The position numbers and the translations under genes were made by a program. From a virus: a DNA stretch of 28,756 nt. The notes under the pieces are model-generated. The model was not told the origin of the DNA. It saw only the letters and a list, made by a program, of their open reading frames with translations, and ran no database searches. The stretch lies in IMG/VR virus record IMGVR_UViG_3300036985_001274, positions 1-28,756 of that record, one strand, 5' to 3'. The first letter of the stretch is position 1. Every line of letters starts with the position of its first letter. Of the stretch, positions 6,194 to 14,079 are shown piece by piece.

Positions 6194-7599
6194 TATTTAA
6201 TATCCTTTCCAAGAACTAGACCTGTCCAAGTAGTCCCACCATCATGGGTAAAGAATCCAATAGAATCTCTACCAGCAGTAGTTAATGTAGGAGCAGTACC
6301 ACCTACCCATTTAACAGTCCACCATGTAATAGTCGCACTTCCACCATTAGTTAAGTCTAAGATAAAACTTCCAGTTGTTCCTGCTGAAGGAGTATTGCTC
6401 ACAGTTAAAGTTGTTGCGCCAGATATTGTTTTAGTAAAATAATTACCCGTAGCTAAGTTTATATCATTAGCTGACATTGCTACTTTAACTTCTTTAGTAC
6501 CTGTTATTGTAGGTGTAGTTAAAGCAGGATTAGTCCCAAATACTAACGCCCCCGAACCTGTCTCATCGGTAACAGCCGCTGATAAATTAGCACTAGATGG
6601 AGTTGCTAAGAATGTACTTACACCAGTACCTAAACCAGTTACACTAGAGATTGCTACAGTAACTGTCCCATTAGCCGCAGCAGTAAGTCTACCTTGAGCA
6701 TCTACAGTAATATTAGCTGTTGTATAACTTCCCGCTGTAACTGCTGTATCTGCTAAAGCAATAGTCCCAGTAGTTGTTATAGTACCGCCCGAAAAACCTG
6801 TGCCTGCTGTTATAGAAGTTACTGTACCCGTATTAGCCGTAGCTGCTGTAGCAATTCCATCTAATTTAGTTTTATCAGCAGAACTCATAGAACCAGCTGC
6901 ACTTGTAGTAGCTGCTGCAATACTAATGACAGGGGTTGCAGTTCCTGTTGCTACTGATATAGGTAAAGTTCCAGTTACTTCAGTTACAGTACCTCCACCA
7001 CCTGCAGGTCCTTGAGGTCCAGTTGCGCCAGTAGGTCCAGCTACACCTTGAATACCCTGCGCTCCTGTAGCTCCTGTAGGTCCAGTTGCGCCAGTATCAC
7101 CTTTAATAAGAATCCATTCATAATCTCCAGCTGAGGTAGATTCTGTAGTAGATGTTTTATTAACTGCAAGACCAATATAACTTTTACCAGTTGGGGTGTT
7201 ACTTAACCCAGTTCCAATAGCATCATCGGCATATTTAACCCAAGTATAAGTTGGACTACCATCATTACCTTTAATCTGACTCCAAGTATAATCAGTTGCA
7301 GTTGTGGATTCGGTGGCTGAAGACTTATTTACGGCAATACCTATAAATAACTTATTAACTGGAGAATCAGAAAGTCCAGTACCTATAGAATCGTCCGCAT
7401 ACTTTATCCATGTATATAAAGAAGCTCCATCTCCAGCTACTAAATCCCAGTCTGTAGTTACAGTTGGTAGCGCACTTGTAGTTGTTTTAGCTAAATAACT
7501 TGCACCTTGATACCTAACTAAGTCCAAAGGTTTATTAGGACCAGCTGTATAAGTTCCTTTAGGTACTATAGCAACCCTACCTAAGTTTGTAGTCGTCAT
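6193..7599 (-). CDS. Tail fibre protein with duplicated module and collagen-like stalk
   Basis: This 468-residue fibre has a modular layout. Residues 7-55 look like a small surface or carbohydrate-binding module (GTYTAGPNKPLDLVRYQGAS). Two close copies of a roughly 50-residue module follow at 61-110 and 117-166 (YTW-KYADD-IGTGLS, then IG-AVNK). Residues 167-200 are a collagen-like run of about eleven G-X-Y triplets. Residues 200-370 are low-complexity beta-rich fibre shaft, with patterns such as GTVTSITAGTGFSGG and TVDAQGRLTAA. The C-terminal 100 residues form a compact Trp-containing head ending LVLGKDIK. A GGAG lies eight bases before the ATG, and its start overlaps the previous stop. It is a trimeric fibre by analogy with similar phage proteins. 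Confidence 0.8.
   Translation of the reverse strand: MTTTNLGRVAIVPKGTYTAGPNKPLDLVRYQGASYLAKTTTSALPTVTTDWDLVAGDGASLYTWIKYADDSIGTGLSDSPVNKLFIGIAVNKSSATESTTATDYTWSQIKGNDGSPTYTWVKYADDAIGTGLSNTPTGKSYIGLAVNKTSTTESTSAGDYEWILIKGDTGATGPTGATGAQGIQGVAGPTGATGPQGPAGGGGTVTEVTGTLPISVATGTATPVISIAAATTSAAGSMSSADKTKLDGIATAATANTGTVTSITAGTGFSGGTITTTGTIALADTAVTAGSYTTANITVDAQGRLTAAANGTVTVAISSVTGLGTGVSTFLATPSSANLSAAVTDETGSGALVFGTNPALTTPTITGTKEVKVAMSANDINLATGNYFTKTISGATTLTVSNTPSAGTTGSFILDLTNGGSATITWWTVKWVGGTAPTLTTAGRDSIGFFTHDGGTTWTGLVLGKDIK
7016..7096. repeat. Direct repeats encoding the collagen-like stalk
   Basis: The 18-base sequence GGTCCAGTTGCGCCAGTA occurs exactly at 7016-7033 and again at 7079-7096, and a CTCCTGTAG unit is tandemly repeated between them. 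This reflects G-X-Y triplets of the fibre gene on the other strand. Such repeats allow stalk length to change by slippage or recombination. Confidence 0.8.
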
Positions 7600-9638
7600 T
7601 AATTATACTCCGAAATGAATTCACCATCTACTATAGACAGAGTGAAAGAGGATGAATGGTCTACTATAAGTTCACCATCAACTATAGAGAAAGTTGAGAA
7701 AGCACCACTACCTCCGCCACCACCACCTACAGCTGAAATTAAACCAGAACCATCTACAAGAATCGTAGTACCATCAACTTTAACACCGCCAAGAGTAGTT
7801 GGAGTAGCTGCGGGTAGGCTGTAAGAACTAGCTACTATAATATCCCCAGAGCCAAGTACAGAAGTTCCGTTGATTGTCTTGATTGTAGTCCCGCTAACTA
7901 GAGTAGCTTGTTTGTTGTTAAATATAGTCCAGTCAGTTGCGCTTAAAGCACCACGAGAAGTGGAGTTAGCTGTGGGTAAGTTTAAAGTAATTACTGGAGT
8001 TGTTGTAGAGTTAAGTACTGTAGAAGTTACGTCAGTTCCATTAGAGGTTAATGTCAAAGCAGCTACAGAAGCTACCCCACCACTCCCAGCTGACCCAATT
8101 TGAACATAATTTGTACCTGCCCATCTGTAAGTTAAATTAGTAGCTAATGCTATATAGATTTTACCAGATTCTCCTGTAGATGGAAAAGCTGCTAAATTTG
8201 CAAACTCTAATATATCATCTACATAAGAAGGTAAATTACTTGAAGGAACTAACCCATTTACCAAAGGAGCTACAGAAACGCCAACTTCAGTACTTGGAAC
8301 TGCATCAGTTATACCGTAAGCATTAAGAGTAGTTAAATTTTCCCCAGCAGTTACAATGCCTTTGCTATTTACAGTTATTTTAGTATAACTTCCCGCACTA
8401 ACTCCAGAAGTTTTTAAACTTGCAACTCCAGTAGTATTAGCTGACCCATCAAAAACCCCAGAAGTATATTCAACATCTCCAGTAATTGAGATAGTTCTAG
8501 CTGTATGAAGTTTCATAGCTTCGTCAGCTGTCCCTGCAGAGCTAATCTCTACATAAGCAGAACCAGACCAGCGGTAAATCTTATTAGTATCTAAAACTAG
8601 ATAAATAGTAGTAGTAAAAGCAGTAGTTGGTAACTGTGCAAAAGTGCCAAACTCTTGAATCTGGTCAACTGCAGCTGGCATTTGAGAAGTAGTTAATTTC
8701 CCAGTAGGACCTAAAGTAGCTACGCCAGAATCTGCTCCTAAAAGAACAGAATTAACTCCGTCAAGGATATTATAACCTTCTAAAGTAGAAGGTTTACCTG
8801 TTACATTCGAGAAATCTACACTAGAAGAACCACCAGCAGACCCTACATTAGTATAAGAAGTTCCAGACCAACGATAAGTAGCTTTAGTATCAACAGCTAC
8901 ATAAATAGTCCCAGAAGAACCTGTAACTGGAAAATTAGTAACAGAAGGATACTCTACAATAGAATCTACATAAGCTGGAAGTTGACTAGTAGGTACTTTT
9001 CCATTAGTTAAAGTGGCAATGCTAACACCAACTTCTGCAGAATTTACACCATCAGCTATACCATAACCTGCAAGAGTAAATGGTTTTCCAGTTAAAGTTT
9101 GAAAACTTGGAGTAGCACTGGCAACAGCTGTGTCAACTTCAGCCTTTGTATAAGCATCAGTAATTCCAAAAGTTGCAATAGTAGCTGGATTACTTCCGCT
9201 AGTAATAATCCCTTTGTCATTTACTGTAAGTTTTGTATAAGTGCCAGCTGTTACCCCAGAATTAGCTAAAGTAGTAACTGTAGAACCAGCTGTAGTTGTT
9301 ATAGCTCCGCTAAAAGCTGGTAATCTAGCTGCATTTAAGTATCCAGAGATAATTACTGACGCAGGGAATTCTGGAATTAAGGTGTAAGCTTCTGTTAGTC
9401 TTCCTTTAGCATCTACTGTAAAACTAACAACAGTACTGGTAGTTCCATAAGAGCCAGCCGCTACAGTTGTATTTTTTAAAGTAGTTGTTAGATTAGCTCC
9501 AGTAGTACCTGTACCTGTAATATCTCCTAGTAAAGTAATATTAGGACTTACATCCGTAATGCCAGGAGGTCCTTGTTCTCCAGCAGAGATAATTACACTA
9601 GAGGTTAAAATCTCATTAATAACTATTGTATCAGCCAC
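7599..9638 (-). CDS. Tail fibre protein with three copies of a shaft module
   Basis: This 679-residue fibre begins with a GTG codon preceded by GAGGTG. The N-terminal part (residues 1-90) includes a short G-PPG turn and a LGDITGTGTTG segment typical of fibre shafts. A module with the pattern LP-YVD-I-E(F/Y), then FP-TG-SG-IY-A-DT, YRW-GT-Y and GSAG occurs three times, at about 219-269, 319-369 and 469-518. Shaft motifs such as TVDAKGRLTEA and TVNDKGIITSG recur between them. Residues 637-643 are a glycine hinge, followed by two copies of a short SIVDGE(L/F)I strand at the end. It overlaps the upstream adaptor gene by eight bases. It may be the proximal fibre segment that links adaptor and distal fibres, but that order is inferred. 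Confidence 0.8.
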   Translation of the reverse strand: MADTIVINEILTSSVIISAGEQGPPGITDVSPNITLLGDITGTGTTGANLTTTLKNTTVAAGSYGTTSTVVSFTVDAKGRLTEAYTLIPEFPASVIISGYLNAARLPAFSGAITTTAGSTVTTLANSGVTAGTYTKLTVNDKGIITSGSNPATIATFGITDAYTKAEVDTAVASATPSFQTLTGKPFTLAGYGIADGVNSAEVGVSIATLTNGKVPTSQLPAYVDSIVEYPSVTNFPVTGSSGTIYVAVDTKATYRWSGTSYTNVGSAGGSSSVDFSNVTGKPSTLEGYNILDGVNSVLLGADSGVATLGPTGKLTTSQMPAAVDQIQEFGTFAQLPTTAFTTTIYLVLDTNKIYRWSGSAYVEISSAGTADEAMKLHTARTISITGDVEYTSGVFDGSANTTGVASLKTSGVSAGSYTKITVNSKGIVTAGENLTTLNAYGITDAVPSTEVGVSVAPLVNGLVPSSNLPSYVDDILEFANLAAFPSTGESGKIYIALATNLTYRWAGTNYVQIGSAGSGGVASVAALTLTSNGTDVTSTVLNSTTTPVITLNLPTANSTSRGALSATDWTIFNNKQATLVSGTTIKTINGTSVLGSGDIIVASSYSLPAATPTTLGGVKVDGTTILVDGSGLISAVGGGGGGSGAFSTFSIVDGELIVDHSSSFTLSIVDGEFISEYN

Positions 9639-9993
9639 GAGTCACCTCACCTTTAACTGAAACCTTACCTTCTACAAGCCTAGTAACTGTACTATTTAAA
9701 TGGTAGATTTCTAAATCATATACAGCATCTTTAATTACTGACAAATTAGCAGTATCTTCATTAGTGATTTCAAGATGAATCTTACCAGCTCCTCCATCTA
9801 TAGCTAATCTACCATTTTCAGTACTAAGTTCTATAATAACTGTAGGACTTTCTAAAGAAGCTCTAATCTGCATTTTAGCAGATACATTTGTAAGGTCTAT
9901 AGGCGTAGTTTTATCTGATGCTCTCCATAAAAAATTATGGCTATAAGTAGCACCTTGTTCTATAACTGGTAAATTAACTTTAGCAGCTGTCAT
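9631..9993 (-). CDS. BppU-like upper baseplate or fibre-adaptor protein
   Basis: This 120-residue beta-rich protein matches small proteins usually encoded before phage fibre genes: an early EQGATY-HNF strand, a DLTNVSAKMQIR segment, ENGRLAIDGGAGKIHLEI in the middle, YDLEI, and an ending that reads GKVSVKGEVTRG. Such domains form the N-terminal part of receptor-binding adaptors (BppU type) that link fibres to the tail. Here the domain stands alone rather than fused to a fibre, though it overlaps the next fibre gene by eight bases. AAGG precedes the ATG. The fold call is by pattern only. The adaptor role is inferred from gene order. Confidence 0.6.
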   Translation of the reverse strand: MTAAKVNLPVIEQGATYSHNFLWRASDKTTPIDLTNVSAKMQIRASLESPTVIIELSTENGRLAIDGGAGKIHLEITNEDTANLSVIKDAVYDLEIYHLNSTVTRLVEGKVSVKGEVTRG

Positions 9994-10001
9994 AAAACCT
10001 T

Positions 10002-10235
10002 CTATTGATAAAATTTATTAAATATGTAACCAGCGGCAGTTACTATAACACCAATCACTGCAGAAACTCCAGCTATAAAACCGACTTGCTTTTCTCTTTG
10101 CATTTTCATAGCTTGAACAGAATCAGATATTTCTAACAGAGCGTGTCTAATCTCTGTTCTAAACTCTTTACTATCTTCAGCTTCGTTATCTAACTTGACT
10201 TCAAGTCTAGTAACTCTGCAAGGTAAGTCTGGCAT
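10002..10235 (-). CDS. Small coiled-coil protein with C-terminal membrane anchor (XhlA/holin-like)
   Basis: This 77-residue protein has a charged helical N-terminal half (residues 5-45, with hydrophobic heptad positions) and one hydrophobic segment at about 50-72 (VGFIAGVSAVIGVIVTAAGY). The plan of coiled coil then membrane anchor is that of XhlA-type haemolysin or holin accessory proteins and of several unnamed phage proteins. It is second in the leftward operon, two bases after the first gene. A lysis role is possible, but two other holin-like genes lie next to the endolysin, so it may instead anchor another complex. Its function is not resolved. Confidence 0.5.
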   Translation of the reverse strand: MPDLPCRVTRLEVKLDNEAEDSKEFRTEIRHALLEISDSVQAMKMQREKQVGFIAGVSAVIGVIVTAAGYIFNKFYQ

Positions 10236-10237
10236 AT

Positions 10238-10600
10238 CTAAACCTGTAAGTATGTAACAACTGAGTTAGGAAATTCTAAGTCATTCCAAGGAAGTCTACT
10301 CTCGTAGTTTGCTCTCTTCTTATCTAAACTATACTTACCTTTTCGGTACAAACAAAATGAAGTTAAGTTTATTCTCCGAAGAGTAGCTCTTTCAATCCTA
10401 GACCATTCATCTTTATACAGAGGATTAAGCTTGCAGTTTCTAACTTTCCTTCTATAGTTACAGAGGGCAGTCCAGAAAACCTGACACTGGAGAATTGCTT
10501 CGGGTTTGTCCGAGAAGTCAACAATAATAACTTCTCTATTAAAAGCTCTTTCCCAAAGGTCTTTAAGTTCTACAGTTAGTGTGTAAGCTTGATACTTCAT
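10238..10600 (-). CDS. Hypothetical protein, first gene of the leftward operon
   Basis: This 120-residue protein is basic, rich in Arg, Lys and aromatic residues, with three Cys (39, 47, 56) and a fourth at 82. It has no membrane segment or recognised motif. Its middle (residues 33-80) looks helical, with RRKVRNCK and ERATLRRI segments that could bind nucleic acid. It is the first gene behind the predicted leftward promoter. An AAGGA lies 15 bases upstream of the ATG, which is too far for a normal ribosome site and near the predicted transcript start. Its message may therefore be almost leaderless. The product could be a regulator or a structural accessory. I do not assign a function. Confidence 0.6.
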   Translation of the reverse strand: MKYQAYTLTVELKDLWERAFNREVIIVDFSDKPEAILQCQVFWTALCNYRRKVRNCKLNPLYKDEWSRIERATLRRINLTSFCLYRKGKYSLDKKRANYESRLPWNDLEFPNSVVTYLQV

Positions 10601-10621
10601 ATAAGTACTTTATTTTCCTTG

Positions 10622-10651
10622 ATGATACCATAGGTACCGTCTAAAAGTCAA
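10622..10651 (-). promoter_or_regulatory. Leftward promoter for the fibre and lysis operon
   Basis: On the minus strand a TTGACT (10651-10646) is followed after 18 bases by TATCAT (10627-10622), each one base from consensus. An inverted pair TACC/GGTA with a three-base loop (10626-10636) overlaps the -10 and may be an operator. The transcript would start near 10615, only about 15 bases before the first start codon. Confidence 0.6.
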
Positions 10652-10698
10652 TCAATTTCGGTTAATTTTAAAGAATTTTAACTATTTTATCTAAAATT

Positions 10699-10727
10699 TT
10701 GCTTTTTTCTTAAAAATATTGTATATT
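10699..10727 (+). promoter_or_regulatory. Rightward promoter candidate for the packaging and head genes
   Basis: TTGCTT (10699-10704) and TATATT (10722-10727) are 17 bases apart in a strongly AT-rich stretch. The -35 is a poor match, while the -10 differs by one base. It points toward the terminase small subunit, whose ribosome site GAGGA lies at about 10749-10753. It stands back to back with the leftward promoter, so 10601-10757 is a divergent control region. Confidence 0.45.
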
Positions 10728-10757
10728 TCAAGTGAATTTTAAAGTAAAGAGGACGAT

Positions 10758-11330
10758 ATGACAAGCCTAGACCCAACAAATAAAGCAATTATAGATTTAG
10801 ATGCTCAAGCTAGTCCTGCAATTCTAGCAGGTATTTTAGATATTCCTGTATCTATGGTTCATCAAGGACGGCAGGATGGGAAGTTACCTTCAAGAACCTC
10901 AGCTAGTTACAGAGAATCTATTCAACAATATATCTATCATTATAAAAAGAAAGTAAGTACTCGGTCAACTTCTATGGGTGAAGCTAAACTAGCTCAAGAC
11001 ATTAGAAATGGGATTGCCAAAGAATATTTACAATGGATGGAGATTAAGACTCTAAAAGAAGAAGTTATTGATGTTCTTGTAATGAAAGAATTATTTGAGC
11101 CAGTGTTCCAGATTATAAGAAGTTCTTTAGTTAATATTGCCCGTCAACATCCAGAAACAACAGATACTATTGATAATACTTTAGAAAGTTTGTATTCTCT
11201 CGGTGAAAAGATTGCAGTTAGAGCTAATGAGGATTCCAGATACTATGTACAAACTATGCTAGATAAAGACTTATCTTTAGAACAAGCTGAAGAAGAGATG
11301 GAAGAAACCTTTAACAAGGAAGAGCTGTAA
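10758..11330 (+). CDS. Terminase small subunit (Nu1-like)
   Basis: This 190-residue protein is the expected DNA-recognition subunit of the packaging enzyme. The N-terminal part (residues 15-50) carries a winged-helix-like pattern (SPAILAGILDIPVSMVHQGR), where a Nu1-type recognition helix would bind the cos region. A basic helical middle and an acidic C-terminal tail (EEEMEETFNKEEL) follow, probably binding the large subunit. The length is close to lambda Nu1 (181 residues). Its stop overlaps the large-subunit start by one base (TAATG), so translation is coupled. A cos or pac site should lie close by, and the AT-rich gap before this gene is the natural place to look, though I cannot identify it. 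Confidence 0.78.
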   Translation: MTSLDPTNKAIIDLDAQASPAILAGILDIPVSMVHQGRQDGKLPSRTSASYRESIQQYIYHYKKKVSTRSTSMGEAKLAQDIRNGIAKEYLQWMEIKTLKEEVIDVLVMKELFEPVFQIIRSSLVNIARQHPETTDTIDNTLESLYSLGEKIAVRANEDSRYYVQTMLDKDLSLEQAEEEMEETFNKEEL

Positions 11331-13258
11331 TGTCCGAACTTAACTTAGAAACTAGTTGGGGAGAAAGACTCTTTATAGGTAAAGCTTTACAGTTATTTAA
11401 AAAACCTAACAGGATGTCCACAAGAGAGTGGGCAGAAGCTAATAGGTTCTTAACCTCAGACGTTTCTTCACGTCCAGGAAAGATGAACTGTATGGAAACT
11501 CCTTGGATGCTTTATGTAATGGAGTGTTTAGATAATCCAGAGATTATGGTTATTGTAGGTAAGAAGTCAGCTCAGATTGCTTGGACAGAAACTATTAACA
11601 ACTGGATAGGTAGAACTATCGACCTAGACCCAAGAAACATAATGATTGCTTTTCCTAGAGCAGCTTCAGCACAGAAGTTCTACAAGGAAAAGTTAGTCCC
11701 TTATATTAAGCACACACCTGTACTTAAAGAAAAGATTGGAAGTTTAGCTAAAGTAAGTCATAAACATATACCTTATGATGGAGGTTTCTTAGTTCTTGCA
11801 AACGCAGGTACAGCTGAAGACGGAAAAAGTTCGGTAATACCCTATGTAGTAGTTGAAGAGCCAGATGGTGTTAAGAAAGACGTTAATAATCAAGGGGATG
11901 GGATGTCTATCCTCAAACAACGGATGAAGTCCTTCTCAGACAGTAAACTTATATATGCTGGAACTCCTACAGATAAAGATTTTAGTCAAGTAGATTTAGC
12001 TTATGAGCAAAGTAATAAGATGGTTTACCTAGTTCCTTGCCACCTCTGTAATGAGTTTCATTCTCTAAGTTTTGACAACTTAAAGTGTGATGAATGGCAA
12101 GAAAGAAGAATAGACGAGTTCTACGGAATATATAATCCCGAAACAGCTTACTATGAATGTCCCTTTTGCTTAGGAATATGGAACAATGACGATAAGAAAC
12201 GAAATGTTATTGCTGCTCTCGACCATCATAATCTGGGTTGGGTTAGTTCTAACCCTAGCGTATCTGATACTTATGGATTCGCTTTCAATGAATTGCTAAG
12301 TTCCTTTGAAGCTTCAAGTCTTGTCAATCTAGCTAAACAGAAACTTAAAGCTCAGAAAGCTTATGACAATGGGCATGAAGGTTTGATGAAGAGTTTTACT
12401 AACAACTCTAAAGGTGAAGCTTACGTTCCTCTAAATGCTGGTCTAAATATAGACGAGATGAAAGGTAAAAGGATGAACTATCCAGAAACTATAGTTCCTT
12501 ATGAAGGTCTTATCCTAACTGCAGGTATTGACGTTCAGCATAATCGTTTTGCTATAGTAACTAGAGCTTGGGGGAGAAATGGCAACTCTTGGCTAGTGAA
12601 TTGGATTGAAATCTTTGGAGATGTACTTGATTACAGTGATGCAGTCTGGGGAAAACTATCTGATTATATTTTCCAGAAATGGGCACATGGAGCTGGTAAA
12701 GGTAAGTTCTTAACTATCTCAGCTGCTTCTATTGACTCTGGAGATGGTGCAACAGCTGAACTAGTGTATCGCTGGGTAGCTGAAATGAACTTAAAGCATC
12801 AATATATCTTTGCCTGTAAAGGTATTGGAGAACTTAAATACAATAACTATGAGATATTTAATGAACCAAACACTATGGAAGCTACTTCAAGTACTCAAGA
12901 AAGAAAGACATTAGCTCAAACTATGGGTGTTAATGTATTTCCTATGGGAGCTTATCGTGCACATGAGGAAGTTCTTAGAAGATGTAACCTTAAAGGCAGC
13001 CGAGATAGACACTATCACTGTGAAACTATGTATGGTGGTTACGAAGAAGGAGTTCTTTCTTGTCGTAAAACATTTGAAACAGATACAACTAAAGCTGGCT
13101 ATAAGCTAATTGCAGGTAAACATAAAGAAGCTATTGACTGTGAAAAAATGGCTCTTCATGCTGCTTATGCTATTCAGCTTAGAAGTTATAATAACTTCCA
13201 TTGGCAAGCTTTAGAAGTTCATTTACACGCTAATTCAGAATCTGGAGAGTTTAAATGA
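11330..13258 (+). CDS. Terminase large subunit, GpA family (ATPase and nuclease)
   Basis: This 642-residue packaging motor is almost the same length as lambda gpA (641). It pumps DNA into the prohead with ATP and cuts at the packaging site. The N-terminal motif (residues 25-65: NRMSTREWAEANRF to TPWM) is typical of the family. The ATP-binding P-loop is the unusual GpA form (GKKSAQIAWTE, 77-87). A VVVEEPDG at 173-180 is the Walker B candidate. A four-Cys zinc knuckle lies at C237, C240, C277 and C280. The nuclease begins at GIDVQ (399-403), with D401 a likely metal ligand, and includes SIDSGDG near 468-473. The stop overlaps the start of an HNH gene (ATGA). Confidence 0.92.
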   Translation: MSELNLETSWGERLFIGKALQLFKKPNRMSTREWAEANRFLTSDVSSRPGKMNCMETPWMLYVMECLDNPEIMVIVGKKSAQIAWTETINNWIGRTIDLDPRNIMIAFPRAASAQKFYKEKLVPYIKHTPVLKEKIGSLAKVSHKHIPYDGGFLVLANAGTAEDGKSSVIPYVVVEEPDGVKKDVNNQGDGMSILKQRMKSFSDSKLIYAGTPTDKDFSQVDLAYEQSNKMVYLVPCHLCNEFHSLSFDNLKCDEWQERRIDEFYGIYNPETAYYECPFCLGIWNNDDKKRNVIAALDHHNLGWVSSNPSVSDTYGFAFNELLSSFEASSLVNLAKQKLKAQKAYDNGHEGLMKSFTNNSKGEAYVPLNAGLNIDEMKGKRMNYPETIVPYEGLILTAGIDVQHNRFAIVTRAWGRNGNSWLVNWIEIFGDVLDYSDAVWGKLSDYIFQKWAHGAGKGKFLTISAASIDSGDGATAELVYRWVAEMNLKHQYIFACKGIGELKYNNYEIFNEPNTMEATSSTQERKTLAQTMGVNVFPMGAYRAHEEVLRRCNLKGSRDRHYHCETMYGGYEEGVLSCRKTFETDTTKAGYKLIAGKHKEAIDCEKMALHAAYAIQLRSYNNFHWQALEVHLHANSESGEFK

Positions 13259-13815
13259 GTAAATTACAATTTTTAGATAATTTATATAAAACTAAAATAT
13301 TACCTAATATAATTATACACGAGTCTGGTTGCCATCTTTTAAAAACTCATCTAACTAACGATGGGTATGCTAGAACTTTTATCTCTAAAATATATGAAGG
13401 AGTTAATACTAAAATGGGTTCTCATAGACTAACTTATCAAGTGGTCAATAAACAAATATTACCTTCAGATACTCATGTACTTCATAAATGTGATGTAAGA
13501 AATTGTGTAAACCCAGACCATTTATTTAGCGGAAGTAACCATGATAATATACTAGATAAAATAGCTAAAGGCAGGATGCCTTCTATGAAAGGTAGTAAAA
13601 ATCCTAATAGTATTTTGACTGAGCAGCAAGTTTTACACATTTATAGTAATAAATACCTTCCAAGATTTAAAAGAAAAACTATAAAATATTTCCAAGTTTT
13701 ATATAACATATCTAAATCAACTGTTGTAGATATTTTATATAATAAATCGTGGAAAGAACTAACTTCTTTCTACTCTGAACAATATTTAGAACTTAAGGAA
13801 TTAAGACATGGCTAG
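13255..13815 (+). CDS. HNH endonuclease with C-terminal helix-turn-helix, inserted between terminase and gpW
   Basis: This 186-residue protein has an HNH_3-type core at residues 57-107. H57, H77, C79, C84, N86 and H89 fit the zinc-bound beta-beta-alpha-metal site, and a SNHDNILDK follows. Residues 121-168 form a helix-turn-helix like those of mobile endonucleases (LTEQQVLHIY, then ISKSTVVDIL, then W). The gene is visibly richer in A and T than its neighbours. It overlaps the terminase stop by four bases and the gpW start by eight, so it is neatly fitted into the late operon. It is most likely a free-standing homing endonuclease, but HNH proteins beside terminase (HK97 gp74 type) also help DNA packaging, so a packaging role is possible. 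Confidence 0.85.
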   Translation: MSKLQFLDNLYKTKILPNIIIHESGCHLLKTHLTNDGYARTFISKIYEGVNTKMGSHRLTYQVVNKQILPSDTHVLHKCDVRNCVNPDHLFSGSNHDNILDKIAKGRMPSMKGSKNPNSILTEQQVLHIYSNKYLPRFKRKTIKYFQVLYNISKSTVVDILYNKSWKELTSFYSEQYLELKELRHG

Positions 13816-14077
13816 AACATTAACAGAAGTACAAGCAGATTTAGCAGTAGTTAATGCTGCCCTGCAAGATTTAATAGCTGGGAAACGCTTAACCCAACTT
13901 CGGTTAGGTTCTGGAGACTTTACTCGTCTTTTCCAGTATCAAGAAATTAGCTATGATGTTCTAAAAGCTGAACAAGCTGACTTAATTCAAGAGTTAGCTG
14001 CTCTACAAGCCCAACCTCAGATGCAGTTTAGAACTATGACTAACATTCCTCTTAACGTAACTAAATTTAGAGCCTAA
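13808..14077 (+). CDS. Head-tail joining protein W (gpW-like)
   Basis: This 89-residue protein matches the gpW family, which closes the portal after packaging and starts the head-tail joint. The pattern is two helices with a beta hairpin between: an N-terminal helix LTEVQADLAVVNAALQDLIA (residues 5-24), the basic turn KRLTQLRLGSGDF, and a second helix with LKAEQADLIQELAAL. It is somewhat longer than lambda W (68), with extra residues at the C terminus. It lies between terminase and portal as in lambda, apart from the HNH gene. Its start is inside the end of the HNH gene. Confidence 0.82.
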   Translation: MARTLTEVQADLAVVNAALQDLIAGKRLTQLRLGSGDFTRLFQYQEISYDVLKAEQADLIQELAALQAQPQMQFRTMTNIPLNVTKFRA

Positions 14078-14079
14078 TT

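Noticed and set aside
7016-7096. Repeats considered as a CRISPR-like array
   Set aside because: They are short, unevenly spaced and encode G-X-Y triplets in a fibre gene.
10601-10757. Candidate cos or pac packaging site
   Set aside because: The position is right, but I see no clear cohesive-end palindrome or repeated terminase-binding boxes, so I do not list it as a feature.
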